DNA of 64,000 nt from Labilibaculum sp. (GCF_963664555.1 NZ_OY761461.1:1364001-1428000), one strand, 5' to 3'. Counted from the first letter of the stretch, positions 44,050 to 52,914 are shown. Numbers and translations are program-made. The notes: generated by a model from the letters alone, not told the origin.

Positions 44050-44501
44050 GAAAATTAAAATACCTAGTGATTCATTGCACCGACACTCCTGCCGGGCGCA
44101 ACGTTTCTGCCGATGATATTAGACGCTGGCATACAGATCCAAAGCCAAAGGGACGCGGATGGAGACAAGTCGGCTACCAAGCTATGTTCCATTTGAATGG
44201 GGAAATAGAGGAACTTGTGCCAAACAACAACGATAGTTTTGTTGATAGCTGGGAAGTTACCAACGGAGCGTTTGGATTTAACAGCGTTTCAATACATTGG
44301 GTTTATGTTGGTGGCAAAGGTGGCGACACAAGAACCACAGCGCAAAAGAAAGCAATGGAAGTTGATGTGAAGGCTTTTCATGCTCAGCATCCGGATGTGA
44401 AAATTATTGGTCACCATCACTTGAATGCTGGTAAAGCATGTCCTTCATTCGATGTGCAGGCGTGGTTAAAGGAAATTGGTATTAATCAACAATTACAGTA
44501 G
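44046..44501 (+). CDS. Endolysin: N-acetylmuramoyl-L-alanine amidase
   Basis: 151 aa, Amidase_2/T7 lysozyme type. Zn ligands are His10 in YLVIHCTDTPAG, His in IIGHHHLNAGK and Cys in ACPSFD. It cleaves the amide between muramic acid and L-Ala. No signal peptide is seen, so it needs the holin encoded next. First gene of the lysis cassette embedded among tail genes. Confidence 0.93.
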   Translation: MRKLKYLVIHCTDTPAGRNVSADDIRRWHTDPKPKGRGWRQVGYQAMFHLNGEIEELVPNNNDSFVDSWEVTNGAFGFNSVSIHWVYVGGKGGDTRTTAQKKAMEVDVKAFHAQHPDVKIIGHHHLNAGKACPSFDVQAWLKEIGINQQLQ

Positions 44502-44503
44502 TA

Positions 44504-44956
44504 ATGAACTGGTTTAGCACTCACATAGGAAATACGATCGCCGGCATTGCATTGGCTGTTTTGGCTTATCTCGCTGAAATAAAAGGCGCCGTACATGTCA
44601 TGTGGATCATTATTGCGTTCGATCTGATTGCAGGCATCATGGCATCACTGATAAAGCGCAAAGAGAAATTTTGCATGAAAAAGGTATTTGTTGCCATCGG
44701 TCGTGCAATTGGTGTTACTGTGTTTGTAGCATTGCTTTATGCTATGGACAAAGAAATGAATCAAAAAACAATAGCCAGTTACAATATTGCAGCTTGGTTA
44801 ATATCGGGCTTTTTCCTTTGGAGTTTTGCTGAAAACATGTTTGATCTAACCGGTGGCCGAATCTTCGAAATATTGAAAACCTACATAAATAAACGAGTTG
44901 AAAACACAACTGGAGTTGATTTAGAACCAGCTCCAGACAAAAACAAATTGACATGA
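44504..44956 (+). CDS. Holin-family membrane protein
   Basis: 150 aa with three or four hydrophobic segments (IAGIALAVLAYLAEI, VMWIIIAFDLIAGIMASLI, AIGVTVFVALLYAM, IAAWLISGFFLWSFAENMF) and a short charged tail. This matches the phage holin family found beside endolysins in Bacteroidota phages. It would open the inner membrane. Overlaps the spanin gene by 4 nt. Confidence 0.82.
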   Translation: MNWFSTHIGNTIAGIALAVLAYLAEIKGAVHVMWIIIAFDLIAGIMASLIKRKEKFCMKKVFVAIGRAIGVTVFVALLYAMDKEMNQKTIASYNIAAWLISGFFLWSFAENMFDLTGGRIFEILKTYINKRVENTTGVDLEPAPDKNKLT

Positions 44957-45474
44957 AAAACAGATTTGGAATAGTAATACTGATAGCCTTTTTCCTGTTT
45001 GGTTGCAAAACTACAAAAGTAAACACCAAGATTGATCGTGATGTGCAAACAGAGGAAAAACGCGATGTGAAAGAAACCATTGATGGCACAGTTACTGTAA
45101 TCGTTAATGAAGTTGTGGAAACGCAGAACGACGTTGAGGAAAACTCCGTAGTGACTGAAGTTGTTAGGGAACTTAGCAAGCCTGATACATCCGGACAGCA
45201 ATACACCACGCGAATAACCGAACGAACAATTACCCGAGATAAAACAGACAAAACGCAAACACAGAGTGCTCGCGATTCAAGCTCGAATACTGATGTACAA
45301 GCTGAGCTTACCGATAATACAAATTTAAAATCTGATGGCTCAGAGAAGATCGATTCGAAATCAAAAATCAAAGTGAAAACACCTGGTATTATCAATTGGG
45401 TTATCATTTTATTGGTGTTAGGTGTATTGGTTTTTGGCTATTTCATTTTAAGGCGTTACAAGCTTATAAAATAG
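44953..45474 (+). CDS. Unimolecular spanin (lipoprotein with C-terminal membrane helix)
   Basis: 173 aa. A lipobox FFLFGC places the lipid-modified Cys at residue 18. The middle is a long polar, Thr/Asp/Lys-rich region. A single C-terminal helix (IINWVIILLVLGVLVFGYFIL, about 144-165) is followed by RRYKLIK. An outer-membrane lipid anchor plus an inner-membrane anchor in one chain is the layout of T1 gp11-type u-spanins, which fuse the two membranes in the last lysis step. It follows endolysin and holin. Confidence 0.82.
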   Translation: MKNRFGIVILIAFFLFGCKTTKVNTKIDRDVQTEEKRDVKETIDGTVTVIVNEVVETQNDVEENSVVTEVVRELSKPDTSGQQYTTRITERTITRDKTDKTQTQSARDSSSNTDVQAELTDNTNLKSDGSEKIDSKSKIKVKTPGIINWVIILLVLGVLVFGYFILRRYKLIK

Positions 45475-45490
45475 TTTACAACATGTAAAC
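45474..45490. promoter_or_regulatory. Second operator-like palindrome GTTTACA-ACA-TGTAAAC
   Basis: Both 7-nt arms are identical to those of the early operator at 61807-61823; only the 3-nt centre differs. It overlaps the stop of the spanin gene and lies 50 bp before the distal tail genes. Confidence 0.65.
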
Positions 45491-45515
45491 GGGCGCAGAT
45501 GGATAGATAATTTAA

Positions 45516-45532
45516 TTTAAACACTATTTAAA
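45516..45532 (+). promoter_or_regulatory. TTTAAA-pair element
   Basis: TTTAAACACTATTTAAA, 8 nt before ATG 45541. Confidence 0.5.
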
Positions 45533-45540
45533 CGGCAATT

Positions 45541-45837
45541 ATGGCAAGTGTGAGAGTAAGTAGGAGACAGAGTTTGTTAGATATTGCGATTCAGAAATCA
45601 GGATCTGTTCTTGCAGCCATTGATCTGGCTGTTAAAAACGGCCTGTCAATTACAGATGATTTGATGCCAGGTGAAAGTGTAAATCTGGTTGATGTAAAAA
45701 ATTCTGATATAAAAGCATATTACGAGGCAAAGAATATTGTTCCGGCCACCGCCTTCACAGCCGATGATCAATTAGTAGCTGCCGAATTGGAGGGGATTAG
45801 TTACTGGGCAATTAATGTAGACTTTGTAATACAATGA
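45541..45837 (+). CDS. LysM-like tail protein (gpX-like)
   Basis: 98 aa. RRQSLLDIAIQKSGSVLAAIDLAVKNGLSITDDLMPGESV follows the LysM-like pattern of tail protein X. Such proteins join baseplate parts, or bind peptidoglycan near the hub. First gene after the second operator-like site, so it may open a sub-operon for distal tail genes. Confidence 0.72.
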   Translation: MASVRVSRRQSLLDIAIQKSGSVLAAIDLAVKNGLSITDDLMPGESVNLVDVKNSDIKAYYEAKNIVPATAFTADDQLVAAELEGISYWAINVDFVIQ

Positions 45838-45838
45838 T

Positions 45839-46726
45839 ATGGCACGAATGATTTCAGAAATAAAAAGCGAAATGACAGAGGCATTTATAGCCGACGCCAC
45901 GATAATTGAGACTTATGGGCTGGATGAAAGTAAGACATTCGACCAACAGTTCTCAAAAGTTTCCCTGGAGAGCATATTCTTCTACATCGTCGCTGTGTCG
46001 GCATGGGTATTGGAAACGCTGTTTGACCTACATAAGGCAGAGGTTGATGAAACACTGGAAACCCTAATGCCCCACACGGCGCGTTGGTATCGAAATAAAG
46101 CCGTGGCGTTTCAATACGGGTTCGATTTACTTGAAGACTCTGACGAGTTTGATAACACCGGCTACACTGACGAACAGGTTGAAACTGCCAAGATTGTCAA
46201 GTATTCTGCTGTTGTTGAATCAGAAGTAGAAAGCCGGCTGATTGTGAAGATAGCCACAGAGGCCGGTTCTGGCGAACTAACCCCGGTTACAACAGAGCAG
46301 TTCTCTGCATTCATCGGATATATGGCCGAAGTAAAGGATGCCGGCGTGCGGGTAACCGTGATTAACTACCTGCCAGACCGACTGAAGCTGTCGCTACGGA
46401 TTGTTCGCGACCCGCTGGTGTTGGATGCGAACGGCATGCACCTTATTAATGCCAATTACCCTGTAAACGAAGCTATTCAGACATTCATGAAAGAACTGCC
46501 ATTCAATGGTAAGCTTTCTCTACAGTCTTTAGTTGATAAACTGCAAACAGCCGATGGTGTAAGCGACCTTAGCTTAGATTTAGCACGAACAGCATGGATT
46601 GACGCCGACAACTATGGTGATTGGAGTGATATAAACATCAGCACAATACCGATATCCGGGTACTTCTATGTAAACCTAGATAATGATACTGAACCCGAAA
46701 CCTTAAGCGATATAAACTATGTCTAA
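45839..46726 (+). CDS. Baseplate J-like protein (Mu gp47-like)
   Basis: 295 aa. The N-part (IETYGLDESKTFDQQFSKVSLESIFFYIVAVSAWVLETLFDLHKAEVD split over several helices) and the C-part (NEAIQTFMKELPFNGKLSLQSLVDKLQTADGV, DVSDLSLD-like) fit baseplate J proteins, which form the wedge ring. Position after gpX-like and before gp48-like agrees with Mu. Overlap of 8 nt with the next gene. Confidence 0.72.
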   Translation: MARMISEIKSEMTEAFIADATIIETYGLDESKTFDQQFSKVSLESIFFYIVAVSAWVLETLFDLHKAEVDETLETLMPHTARWYRNKAVAFQYGFDLLEDSDEFDNTGYTDEQVETAKIVKYSAVVESEVESRLIVKIATEAGSGELTPVTTEQFSAFIGYMAEVKDAGVRVTVINYLPDRLKLSLRIVRDPLVLDANGMHLINANYPVNEAIQTFMKELPFNGKLSLQSLVDKLQTADGVSDLSLDLARTAWIDADNYGDWSDINISTIPISGYFYVNLDNDTEPETLSDINYV

Positions 46727-47183
46727 AGTGTTCGATATCGACATAAAGAAGCTAATAATACTGCTTCTACCAATAGATTTACGCAAGTCAGAGAATGTGG
46801 CATTTCTCAGGGCTATGGTTACTCCTCTTGCATCGATGCACTATCGGTTTACAGTTAAAAGGACAGCCGATTTGTACAAGTTGAACCACAACAGTCAGGT
46901 GTGTTACCTGCGCGCAGCGTTGAATGACAGCTTTGATATTGAAGCGCGCCGGATCAGAATCATCGACGGGAATCAATACAACCGAAACTACATCTATACA
47001 CGCGGCGAAGAGAAACCGGAATTTATTGGCACAATCTTCTTGCGCGACCGTGCCGATTATGCCGACACGGGGGTTGACTTTATAGTTGAAGTACCCGCAG
47101 GAATCTACGACCAATACAGAATGCAGGCCTTGATTGATTTCTATCGGTTGGCCTCTAAACGCTATAAAATAGTACAGGTATGA
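46719..47183 (+). CDS. Baseplate/tail protein at the Mu gp48 position
   Basis: 154 aa. VFDIDIKKLIILLLPIDLRK, a helical stretch (VTPLASMHYRFTVKRTADLY), then beta strands to IVEVPAGIYDQYRMQALIDFYRLASKRYKI. No clear family, but size and place between baseplate J and fibre genes fit the gp48-like baseplate-fibre connector. Overlaps the fibre gene by 4 nt. Confidence 0.6.
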   Translation: MSKVFDIDIKKLIILLLPIDLRKSENVAFLRAMVTPLASMHYRFTVKRTADLYKLNHNSQVCYLRAALNDSFDIEARRIRIIDGNQYNRNYIYTRGEEKPEFIGTIFLRDRADYADTGVDFIVEVPAGIYDQYRMQALIDFYRLASKRYKIVQV

Positions 47184-47950
47184 ACAAATTGAATTTTTCT
47201 AACACGGGAGGTTTCCCGCTCGACACAAACGTTCTGGCCTTTATGCAGGATGCTTACGATCTACTGAATGCCATGGGCGAACTGGCAGGTGACCTTTCAA
47301 TACTGAAAGGCTGTGCGGTAACAGGATCAACCGTGAGTGACGGCGTGGTATACATTAACGGAGAAGTGCTAGCCTTTAAAGGTGGTACGGGCGCACAGGT
47401 AATCATTAAAGAAGACATTACGGAACTGCCATTTGAGGATGGTTCCAGTAAGGAAGTTGAAAAGGTTCGCTACGCTACATTCGGGATCGCATCAACATCG
47501 TATGCGTGGACTAATTTTATACGCGTACAACGGGCAATTGTACCGCGTGGCCTGATCAGCATGTGGAGTGGTAATCTGGCTTCACTGCCTCGTGGCTGGA
47601 GCTTATGCGACGGGACTAACGACACACCTGATTTGAGAGGCCGATTCATTGTTGGTGCCGGTGGCGCATACGATCCTGGAGCCAATGGAGGTAATGATTC
47701 CATAGCACTGTCAAGTGCCCAGTTGCCATCTCACAGCCACGGCGCAGGATCTTTGCAATTGAGCGACACGCAACTGGCCGATTACATTGCAAGTAACAAC
47801 AACACATTGAGCCATAACGACAACATTTCTGCAGGTGTGGTGGCCAAGACAGTATCGATTACGGGTAATACCGGTTCAATAGGTGACGGGGCAACCATTG
47901 ATATCCGCCCCAAATATTACGCATTGGCTTACATCATGTTTAAAGGTTAA
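47180..47950 (+). CDS. Tail collar-domain fibre protein
   Basis: 256 aa. The tail-collar motif is clear: GLISMWSGNLASLPRGWSLCDG, then TPDLRGRFIVGAGGAYDPG and SSAQLPSHSHGAG, ending IDIRPKYYALAYIMFK. Such domains form the shaft and tip region of short fibres. It precedes the DGR target gene by 5 bp and may be its structural partner. Confidence 0.85.
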   Translation: MNKLNFSNTGGFPLDTNVLAFMQDAYDLLNAMGELAGDLSILKGCAVTGSTVSDGVVYINGEVLAFKGGTGAQVIIKEDITELPFEDGSSKEVEKVRYATFGIASTSYAWTNFIRVQRAIVPRGLISMWSGNLASLPRGWSLCDGTNDTPDLRGRFIVGAGGAYDPGANGGNDSIALSSAQLPSHSHGAGSLQLSDTQLADYIASNNNTLSHNDNISAGVVAKTVSITGNTGSIGDGATIDIRPKYYALAYIMFKG

Positions 47951-47955
47951 CAATT

Positions 47956-50523
47956 ATGGCAACAACGGATAAAACAACACTAAAAAACTGGTTTAAAAAC
48001 AAACTAAAACCAGTACAGGAACAGTTCTGGGCATGGATGGACAGCTACTGGCACAAAGACGAACAAATTCCAACCACTTCGATTCAGGGGTTGGATGATA
48101 TGTTGGCTAACGCAGCAACAACAGAAGAATTCAGCAACCTTGAGAGTACGGTTACTACCGCTATTGCCAACAAGGTTGACAAAGTGGATGGTAAACAGTT
48201 GTCAGTTGAGGATTTTACAACACTACTCAAGCAGAAACTGGAGGGAATTGATATGGCTACAAAGTTGGATAGGGACACGTACGAAGGCACCGCGGCAGAT
48301 CTGTACAATTATATACAAATCATTAACGGAAACGTGCCCGAAGCCGGCAACAGTTTAGAGAAGGTATATAACCTTATCATAGGCATCACAAATGCATCTA
48401 AGGAGTATGCAGATATTGCCTCCAGAGATGCCGATATAGCCAATTTGGAAAACGGCGAGTCGGTAATTGTAACCGATGCAACTACAGATGCAACTGTATA
48501 TGCCGGATGGGCGATTTACCGATTCAACCAGTCGACACAAACATTTGTGAAAATTGCTGAACAGGAGTCTATTGATGTGTCGCTATCGCAATACATTAAA
48601 TTCGCAGATTTGGTAACTCAATACATCGACGAACCAAATAAGCCTGTTGCAGCTTCTCTAGTTAAAGCTTTAAAGGATATTGTGGATGGGTTGCCACATA
48701 GCGAGGCAGATCTTGATCATGATCAACTAAATGGGTTTTACAAATTTGAACATCTTGAGCCTGGTCGTAATTTATATTCTGATGGCTACAGTTTAAATGC
48801 ACTTCAAGGTCTTGCTTCAGGATTTATGAATTTTGGTTTAGTGCCATTAACAAAATTAGCATTCAATGTGTTTGTTGAAGAAAATCCAAATTCAACAACA
48901 TCTGACTATGTTCGCTGGGAGTTACTGAATGAAGATGGCACCAGAAGAGGAAGCAATCAGGAACTTGTATATATTCATGATGATGGAGGAACGAAAAAGA
49001 GTATTGACGTAAGTTGGTTGTATGGATATCAGCTTACATATGGCTGTAAGTATGCAGTACTACGATTAACTGTATCCCCTGCATATCCTGACGGATACAT
49101 TTTCGGTTACGGAAGCACTCAACAAGATCTTGCTCCTAATTTAGAGATATTTAACAGAGGAATGATGCCTGATGGGTATCAGAAAAAAGAAGATGAATAT
49201 AGCATCGTTCTGGCTGTGGCCTATCTTCCGGATTCTCAAAACACAAAACCTGAAGATGTACAGGTTTGGAATTTCACAGAAATTCAACACCCCAACAGTA
49301 ATGGGCTTAATCTCGATTGGTACGGTGTTGAATGGGATTCTTCATCCAGCTTGCCGGATTGCAAAAGGATAGGCAATTTGGGGTATCATAGAACACTGCC
49401 TATACAAAGTAAAATAAAACGCTGTCTGCTCTGGGATAATGGAACTGTTCATTATTATTTGGATGCAGATGATTCCACGAAAAAAGCCGATGGGACACCC
49501 TCTGTATTGGATGGGTCACATGGTCAGGTAATGGCAGAGGTTCCTGAATTTTATTACAATCATGAATTGGATGGTACAAGGCATCGGTATAAGATTAGCG
49601 ACCGCCCAATTGCCGGCTACAAGAAAATAAAGAAATTCTATATTTCAGCCTATGAAGCTACCTTACAAAGGAGTACCAATAAGCTGTGTTCATTGATCAA
49701 TACCGATCCTGATTACCGTGGCGGAAATAACACGAGTAGTTGGGATGGCACTGGCAAGACTCTTTGTGGAAAGCCAGTCACAAACGTAACCAGGAACGAA
49801 GTAAGGATTGCGGCAACAGCCAGAGGTGCGAAATGGCATCAACAAACAGCATATGAACATTATATGTTAAGCATGTTATTTGTAATCGAATATGCAACCT
49901 TTAATTCTCAATCCGAAATCAATTATGCTTTGGATGTTAATGGATTCAGACAAGGAGGATTAGGCGAAGGTGCAACAACCGCATCTAGTGCCGAGTGGAG
50001 TGCATATAATTCCTATAACCCGGTTATTCCAGCAGGCACAATGAATTTCTTTGGGAATAAAAGTGGGCAAATGTTGGTAAATGTAGCTGATTTTGGAGGT
50101 GCAGGCATTGAACGAACCTTTCATTCAAATTCGTATCGGGGTATTGAAAATCCATTTGGCCACATTTGGAAATTCATCGACGGGTTAAATGTTAACGAAT
50201 TCGTTGCGTACGCGACTGATGATTTAGCATCCCTGGCCGATGATTCTATAAGTGGTTACGAAATGGTTGGGTTAATGCCTAATACAAATGGCTATCAAAA
50301 AGATGTGCAAAATCATTTATTGCCCTTACCAAAGACAGTTGGAGGGGATGCTTATTCCTGGCTCTGTGATTATTATTATCAGGCTTCTGGTTGGTGTGTT
50401 GCTCTGGTGGGTGGCAGTCTGAACGATGGGTCGATTGCGGGTCTGTTCTATTTGACTGTCAGCTATTCTTCGGCTAGTCGTGATGCGAATGTCGGGGCGC
50501 GGCTCTGCTTGCGGAACGAATAA
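47956..50523 (+). CDS. DGR target: tail fibre/adhesin with C-terminal variable C-type-lectin fold
   Basis: 855 aa. The N-terminal quarter (WFKNKLKPVQEQFWAWMDSYWH, coiled-coil-like repeats) resembles tail fibre attachment regions. The C-terminal part (about 560-855) has the FGE-sulfatase/CLec pattern used by DGR targets (KFYISAYEATLQRS, VTRNEVRIAATARGAKWH, NPFGHIWKFIDG). The last 40 residues are the variable repeat. Thirteen amino-acid positions differ from the template-encoded form, nine of them template Asn codons. It should be the receptor-binding tip. Confidence 0.92.
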   Translation: MATTDKTTLKNWFKNKLKPVQEQFWAWMDSYWHKDEQIPTTSIQGLDDMLANAATTEEFSNLESTVTTAIANKVDKVDGKQLSVEDFTTLLKQKLEGIDMATKLDRDTYEGTAADLYNYIQIINGNVPEAGNSLEKVYNLIIGITNASKEYADIASRDADIANLENGESVIVTDATTDATVYAGWAIYRFNQSTQTFVKIAEQESIDVSLSQYIKFADLVTQYIDEPNKPVAASLVKALKDIVDGLPHSEADLDHDQLNGFYKFEHLEPGRNLYSDGYSLNALQGLASGFMNFGLVPLTKLAFNVFVEENPNSTTSDYVRWELLNEDGTRRGSNQELVYIHDDGGTKKSIDVSWLYGYQLTYGCKYAVLRLTVSPAYPDGYIFGYGSTQQDLAPNLEIFNRGMMPDGYQKKEDEYSIVLAVAYLPDSQNTKPEDVQVWNFTEIQHPNSNGLNLDWYGVEWDSSSSLPDCKRIGNLGYHRTLPIQSKIKRCLLWDNGTVHYYLDADDSTKKADGTPSVLDGSHGQVMAEVPEFYYNHELDGTRHRYKISDRPIAGYKKIKKFYISAYEATLQRSTNKLCSLINTDPDYRGGNNTSSWDGTGKTLCGKPVTNVTRNEVRIAATARGAKWHQQTAYEHYMLSMLFVIEYATFNSQSEINYALDVNGFRQGGLGEGATTASSAEWSAYNSYNPVIPAGTMNFFGNKSGQMLVNVADFGGAGIERTFHSNSYRGIENPFGHIWKFIDGLNVNEFVAYATDDLASLADDSISGYEMVGLMPNTNGYQKDVQNHLLPLPKTVGGDAYSWLCDYYYQASGWCVALVGGSLNDGSIAGLFYLTVSYSSASRDANVGARLCLRNE
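50396..50514 (+). repeat. DGR variable repeat (VR)
   Basis: 119 nt at the 3' end of the target gene, matching the template repeat without gaps. There are 19 mismatches, each at a template adenine; no C, G or T of the template is changed. The GC-rich stretch TCGGGGCGC near its 3' end is shared by both copies and may be part of the homing signal. Confidence 0.95.
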
Positions 50524-50799
50524 ACGGAGGCCGCTAAACGTCGGATTTTTAAAATGATAAAACGGGTTTTTGCGTTAAGCGTGTTGCTCTGGTAGGTGGC
50601 AATCTGAACAATGGGTCGAATGCGGGTCTGTTCAATTTGAATGTCAACAATTCATCAGCTAATCGTAATGCGAATATCGGGGCGCAGCTAAGCTTGAAAA
50701 TATACCTAACGGCGCAAAAACCTTGCCTCTTGGCAAAAAACAAAATAGTATCAAATCAGTGCTGGTAAGTAAAATGAAAGCTCTGTAAGTACAAGCAGA
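50524..50799 (+). ncRNA. DGR template RNA region
   Basis: The 276 nt between target stop and reverse transcriptase start hold no convincing ORF. They contain the template repeat, an adenine-rich 3' flank with a small TTGCC-TCTT-GGCAA hairpin (50723-50736), and the leader of the RT gene. By analogy with BPP-1, RNA from here is copied by the reverse transcriptase. Confidence 0.8.
50581..50699 (+). repeat. DGR template repeat (TR)
   Basis: 119 nt. Read in the VR frame it encodes VALVGGNLNNGSNAGLF followed by an Asn-rich stretch. AAT/AAC codons dominate, the form that gives the widest choice after adenine mutagenesis. It starts 66 nt after the VR ends. Confidence 0.95.
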
Positions 50800-52044
50800 A
50801 TGAAAAGAATAGGGAATTTACACAGTAAAATATACAGCTATGAAAATATTGAATTGGCGTTTCGCAACGCTAAAAAAGGAAAGAGATCCTACAGTGAAGT
50901 AAAAAAGATTGAGGCTAATACCAAACTCTATCTAGGTCAGATTCATGAGATGTTGAAAAATGAGACTTTTAAGAACAGTCCTTACGAAGTGTTTGAAAAA
51001 CAGAGTGGAAATAAGGTGAGGGAAATATTCAAGCTTCCTTTTTTTCCAGACAGAATCATTCATCACTGCATTGTACAAGTCTGTCAGCCAATCTGGATGA
51101 ATCTGTTTATTTATGACACATTCTCAACTATTCCCGGAAGAGGAATTCATGCAGGGGTTCAGCGCATGAAAGAGGCTATGATTCACAAACCAAAGTACTG
51201 CCTGAAAATAGATGTTAGAAAATACTATCCGTCCATTGATCATGAAGTATTAAAGCAGATCATCAAAAAGAAAATAAAGTGTGAGAAAACACTAAACCTC
51301 ATGTCTGAAATTATCGATTCAGCTCCGGGAGTACCAATTGGCAACTATCTAAGTCAGTGGTTCGGAAACGTGTATTTAAGTTATCTCGATCATTTTGTGA
51401 AAGAAAAATTGGGGGTGAAGCACTATTTTAGGTATTGTGATGATATGGTATTACTGCACGATAGTAAGGCGTTTCTTTGGGATTGTCTTGATCAAATAAG
51501 AACAGAATTATCGATTTTGAAATTAGATGTTAAATCCAATTATCAAGTATTTCCTGTAAATATAAGAGGGATTGACTTTTTAGGATACCGCTTCTTTCAC
51601 ACCCATACATTAGTAAGAAAGAATATCGTTAAAAATTTCAAGGCGAGAATAAACAAAACTGCCACTAAACAGGCATTCTCAGCATATTGGGGGTGGTTTA
51701 AACACGCCAATAGCTACAATCTAACAAAAAAGTATTTTGATATGCATAGTTTTTCAGATTTCGCGCAGGTTTCATTCGCTCTTGAGGGTGAAAAAAAGCG
51801 AATGGAGGATATAATAAATACGGAGATTTACATTTCCGATTTCAGAGTAAAAGACAGTAAACACAATACTGGAGATTATTTGTCGATGCAGTTTAAAGTA
51901 GAAGGAGATGATAAAAAATACGTCTGTTTTACTGGTAGTAATGTGTTAATTAAACAGTGTCAGGATTACAAGGATCAGTTACCATTCAAAACAAAAATTA
52001 AAGCATTCCAGAACAAAGGAAAAAGATATTACTCATTTACTTAA
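50800..52044 (+). CDS. DGR reverse transcriptase
   Basis: 414 aa. RT motifs are CLKIDVRKYYPSIDHEVL (catalytic D138), the DGR-type IGNYLSQ (180-186) in place of the retroviral QG motif, RYCDDMVLLH (D214, D215) and GIDFLGYRFFH. It copies the template RNA with errors at adenines, and the cDNA replaces the VR in the target gene. The C-terminal about 130 aa are not a known domain. A 77-aa gene follows 5 nt later. Confidence 0.95.
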   Translation: MKRIGNLHSKIYSYENIELAFRNAKKGKRSYSEVKKIEANTKLYLGQIHEMLKNETFKNSPYEVFEKQSGNKVREIFKLPFFPDRIIHHCIVQVCQPIWMNLFIYDTFSTIPGRGIHAGVQRMKEAMIHKPKYCLKIDVRKYYPSIDHEVLKQIIKKKIKCEKTLNLMSEIIDSAPGVPIGNYLSQWFGNVYLSYLDHFVKEKLGVKHYFRYCDDMVLLHDSKAFLWDCLDQIRTELSILKLDVKSNYQVFPVNIRGIDFLGYRFFHTHTLVRKNIVKNFKARINKTATKQAFSAYWGWFKHANSYNLTKKYFDMHSFSDFAQVSFALEGEKKRMEDIINTEIYISDFRVKDSKHNTGDYLSMQFKVEGDDKKYVCFTGSNVLIKQCQDYKDQLPFKTKIKAFQNKGKRYYSFT

Positions 52045-52049
52045 CAATC

Positions 52050-52283
52050 ATGATAGAGAAAATAAAAGAACGATTCGGGCCAAGCGCACAAGTGCTGGCC
52101 GTACAGGAGTATTTCACTGTGCGGTGGAACAAATATGAATCTGCACTGCCTATAGAAGATCAAATAAGCGAGTGCATTGCAATAGGTGCCGCTATTGTTT
52201 CACTTCACGTTACCGTGGAAGAAATAGACAAAGAAACGGGAGAGCATAAAGTAATTGATGCTTTTCCAGATGTGAGGGTGTAG
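52050..52283 (+). CDS. Small protein downstream of the DGR reverse transcriptase, unknown
   Basis: 77 aa: MIEKIKERFGPSAQVLAVQEY, a middle helix (PIEDQISECIAIGAAIVSLHVTV) and an acidic end. It is 5 bp after the RT stop and before a strong terminator, so it belongs to the same transcript. It does not look like Avd, which is about 120 aa, basic and a four-helix bundle. A DGR accessory role is possible but unproven. Confidence 0.6.
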   Translation: MIEKIKERFGPSAQVLAVQEYFTVRWNKYESALPIEDQISECIAIGAAIVSLHVTVEEIDKETGEHKVIDAFPDVRV

Positions 52284-52298
52284 AGGAAGTGTTACAAC

Positions 52299-52332
52299 AA
52301 CAAAAAAGCAGCTATACAGCTGCTTTTTTGTT
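52299..52332. terminator. Bidirectional terminator between convergent units
   Basis: Perfect 15-bp arms AACAAAAAAGCAGCT/AGCTGCTTTTTTGTT with loop ATAC. It serves both the DGR transcript and the opposing gene, whose stop codon lies inside it. Confidence 0.95.
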
Positions 52333-52914
52333 GAATAATTCTTTCATTTTATCAATAGCTTCCAATTGTCCTGTGTCTGGTATGTTGTGTGTTTCGAACA
52401 GGCTTTTAAAATCATCACCAAGCTTAATAATGTTTTCTATGCGTTTGTTTATGGCACTATTCCGCTTCAACTTTTCTATGTGTGCCATTTCATCTTTAAT
52501 GAACTCGCTATAGCTAAGCACAATACAACTAGCCATGTATTCTCCCATGTTATCCATATCAGGAGTAAGTAATAAATACAATGCTTTGTTGTTGATTGGT
52601 CTGTTTGGGTAGCGTTTTTCGTATTCGCTTCGAGTTTTTTGAGCTTCTTTCATATACTGATTTGGAAACATACTCAAGGCCACGAAAGAGGGATAGAACT
52701 CCAAAATATAAGCAATCCGACCACTTAGTGTATCCAATTTTCGAGTTGTTGAAATTATGGAGAGACTCTCAAGTAACTGAACTCCGCGAGCACCTATTTG
52801 CATTATTTCAAACGGATCGGCTTTGGGTTCATTAATCTTTTGGCTTTTGGTCTTTCGAATGATCATTACAACGCAAAAGATGATAAAGGTGGCAATTAAT
52901 AAAGGTGTACTCAT
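52312..52914 (-). CDS. Membrane-anchored phage protein, unknown (possible lysogenic gene)
   Basis: 200 aa. One N-terminal membrane helix (TPLLIATFIIFCVVMIIR) is followed by a basic stretch and a helical cytoplasmic domain of about 175 aa. No known family. It lies with a secreted-protein gene between late and early modules, a common place for lysogen-expressed genes such as superinfection exclusion. A TTTAAA-pair element lies 1 nt before its ATG. Confidence 0.6.
   Translation of the reverse strand: MSTPLLIATFIIFCVVMIIRKTKSQKINEPKADPFEIMQIGARGVQLLESLSIISTTRKLDTLSGRIAYILEFYPSFVALSMFPNQYMKEAQKTRSEYEKRYPNRPINNKALYLLLTPDMDNMGEYMASCIVLSYSEFIKDEMAHIEKLKRNSAINKRIENIIKLGDDFKSLFETHNIPDTGQLEAIDKMKELFNKKAAV

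Noticed and set aside
44742..45407. Long minus-strand ORF of 221 codons opposite the holin and spanin genes
   Set aside because: It is a low-complexity Ser/Val/Phe-rich shadow of the spanin gene, whose lipobox, membrane helix and operon overlaps are clear.
47180..47950. Tail collar gene considered as a second DGR target
   Set aside because: Its 3' end has no match to the template repeat.
50549..50743. 64-codon minus-strand ORF over the DGR template repeat
   Set aside because: It only mirrors the Asn-rich template; adenine-specific differences from the VR explain the region better.
52050..52283. Considered as the avd gene of the DGR
   Set aside because: Too short, not basic, and not a four-helix pattern; kept as unknown.
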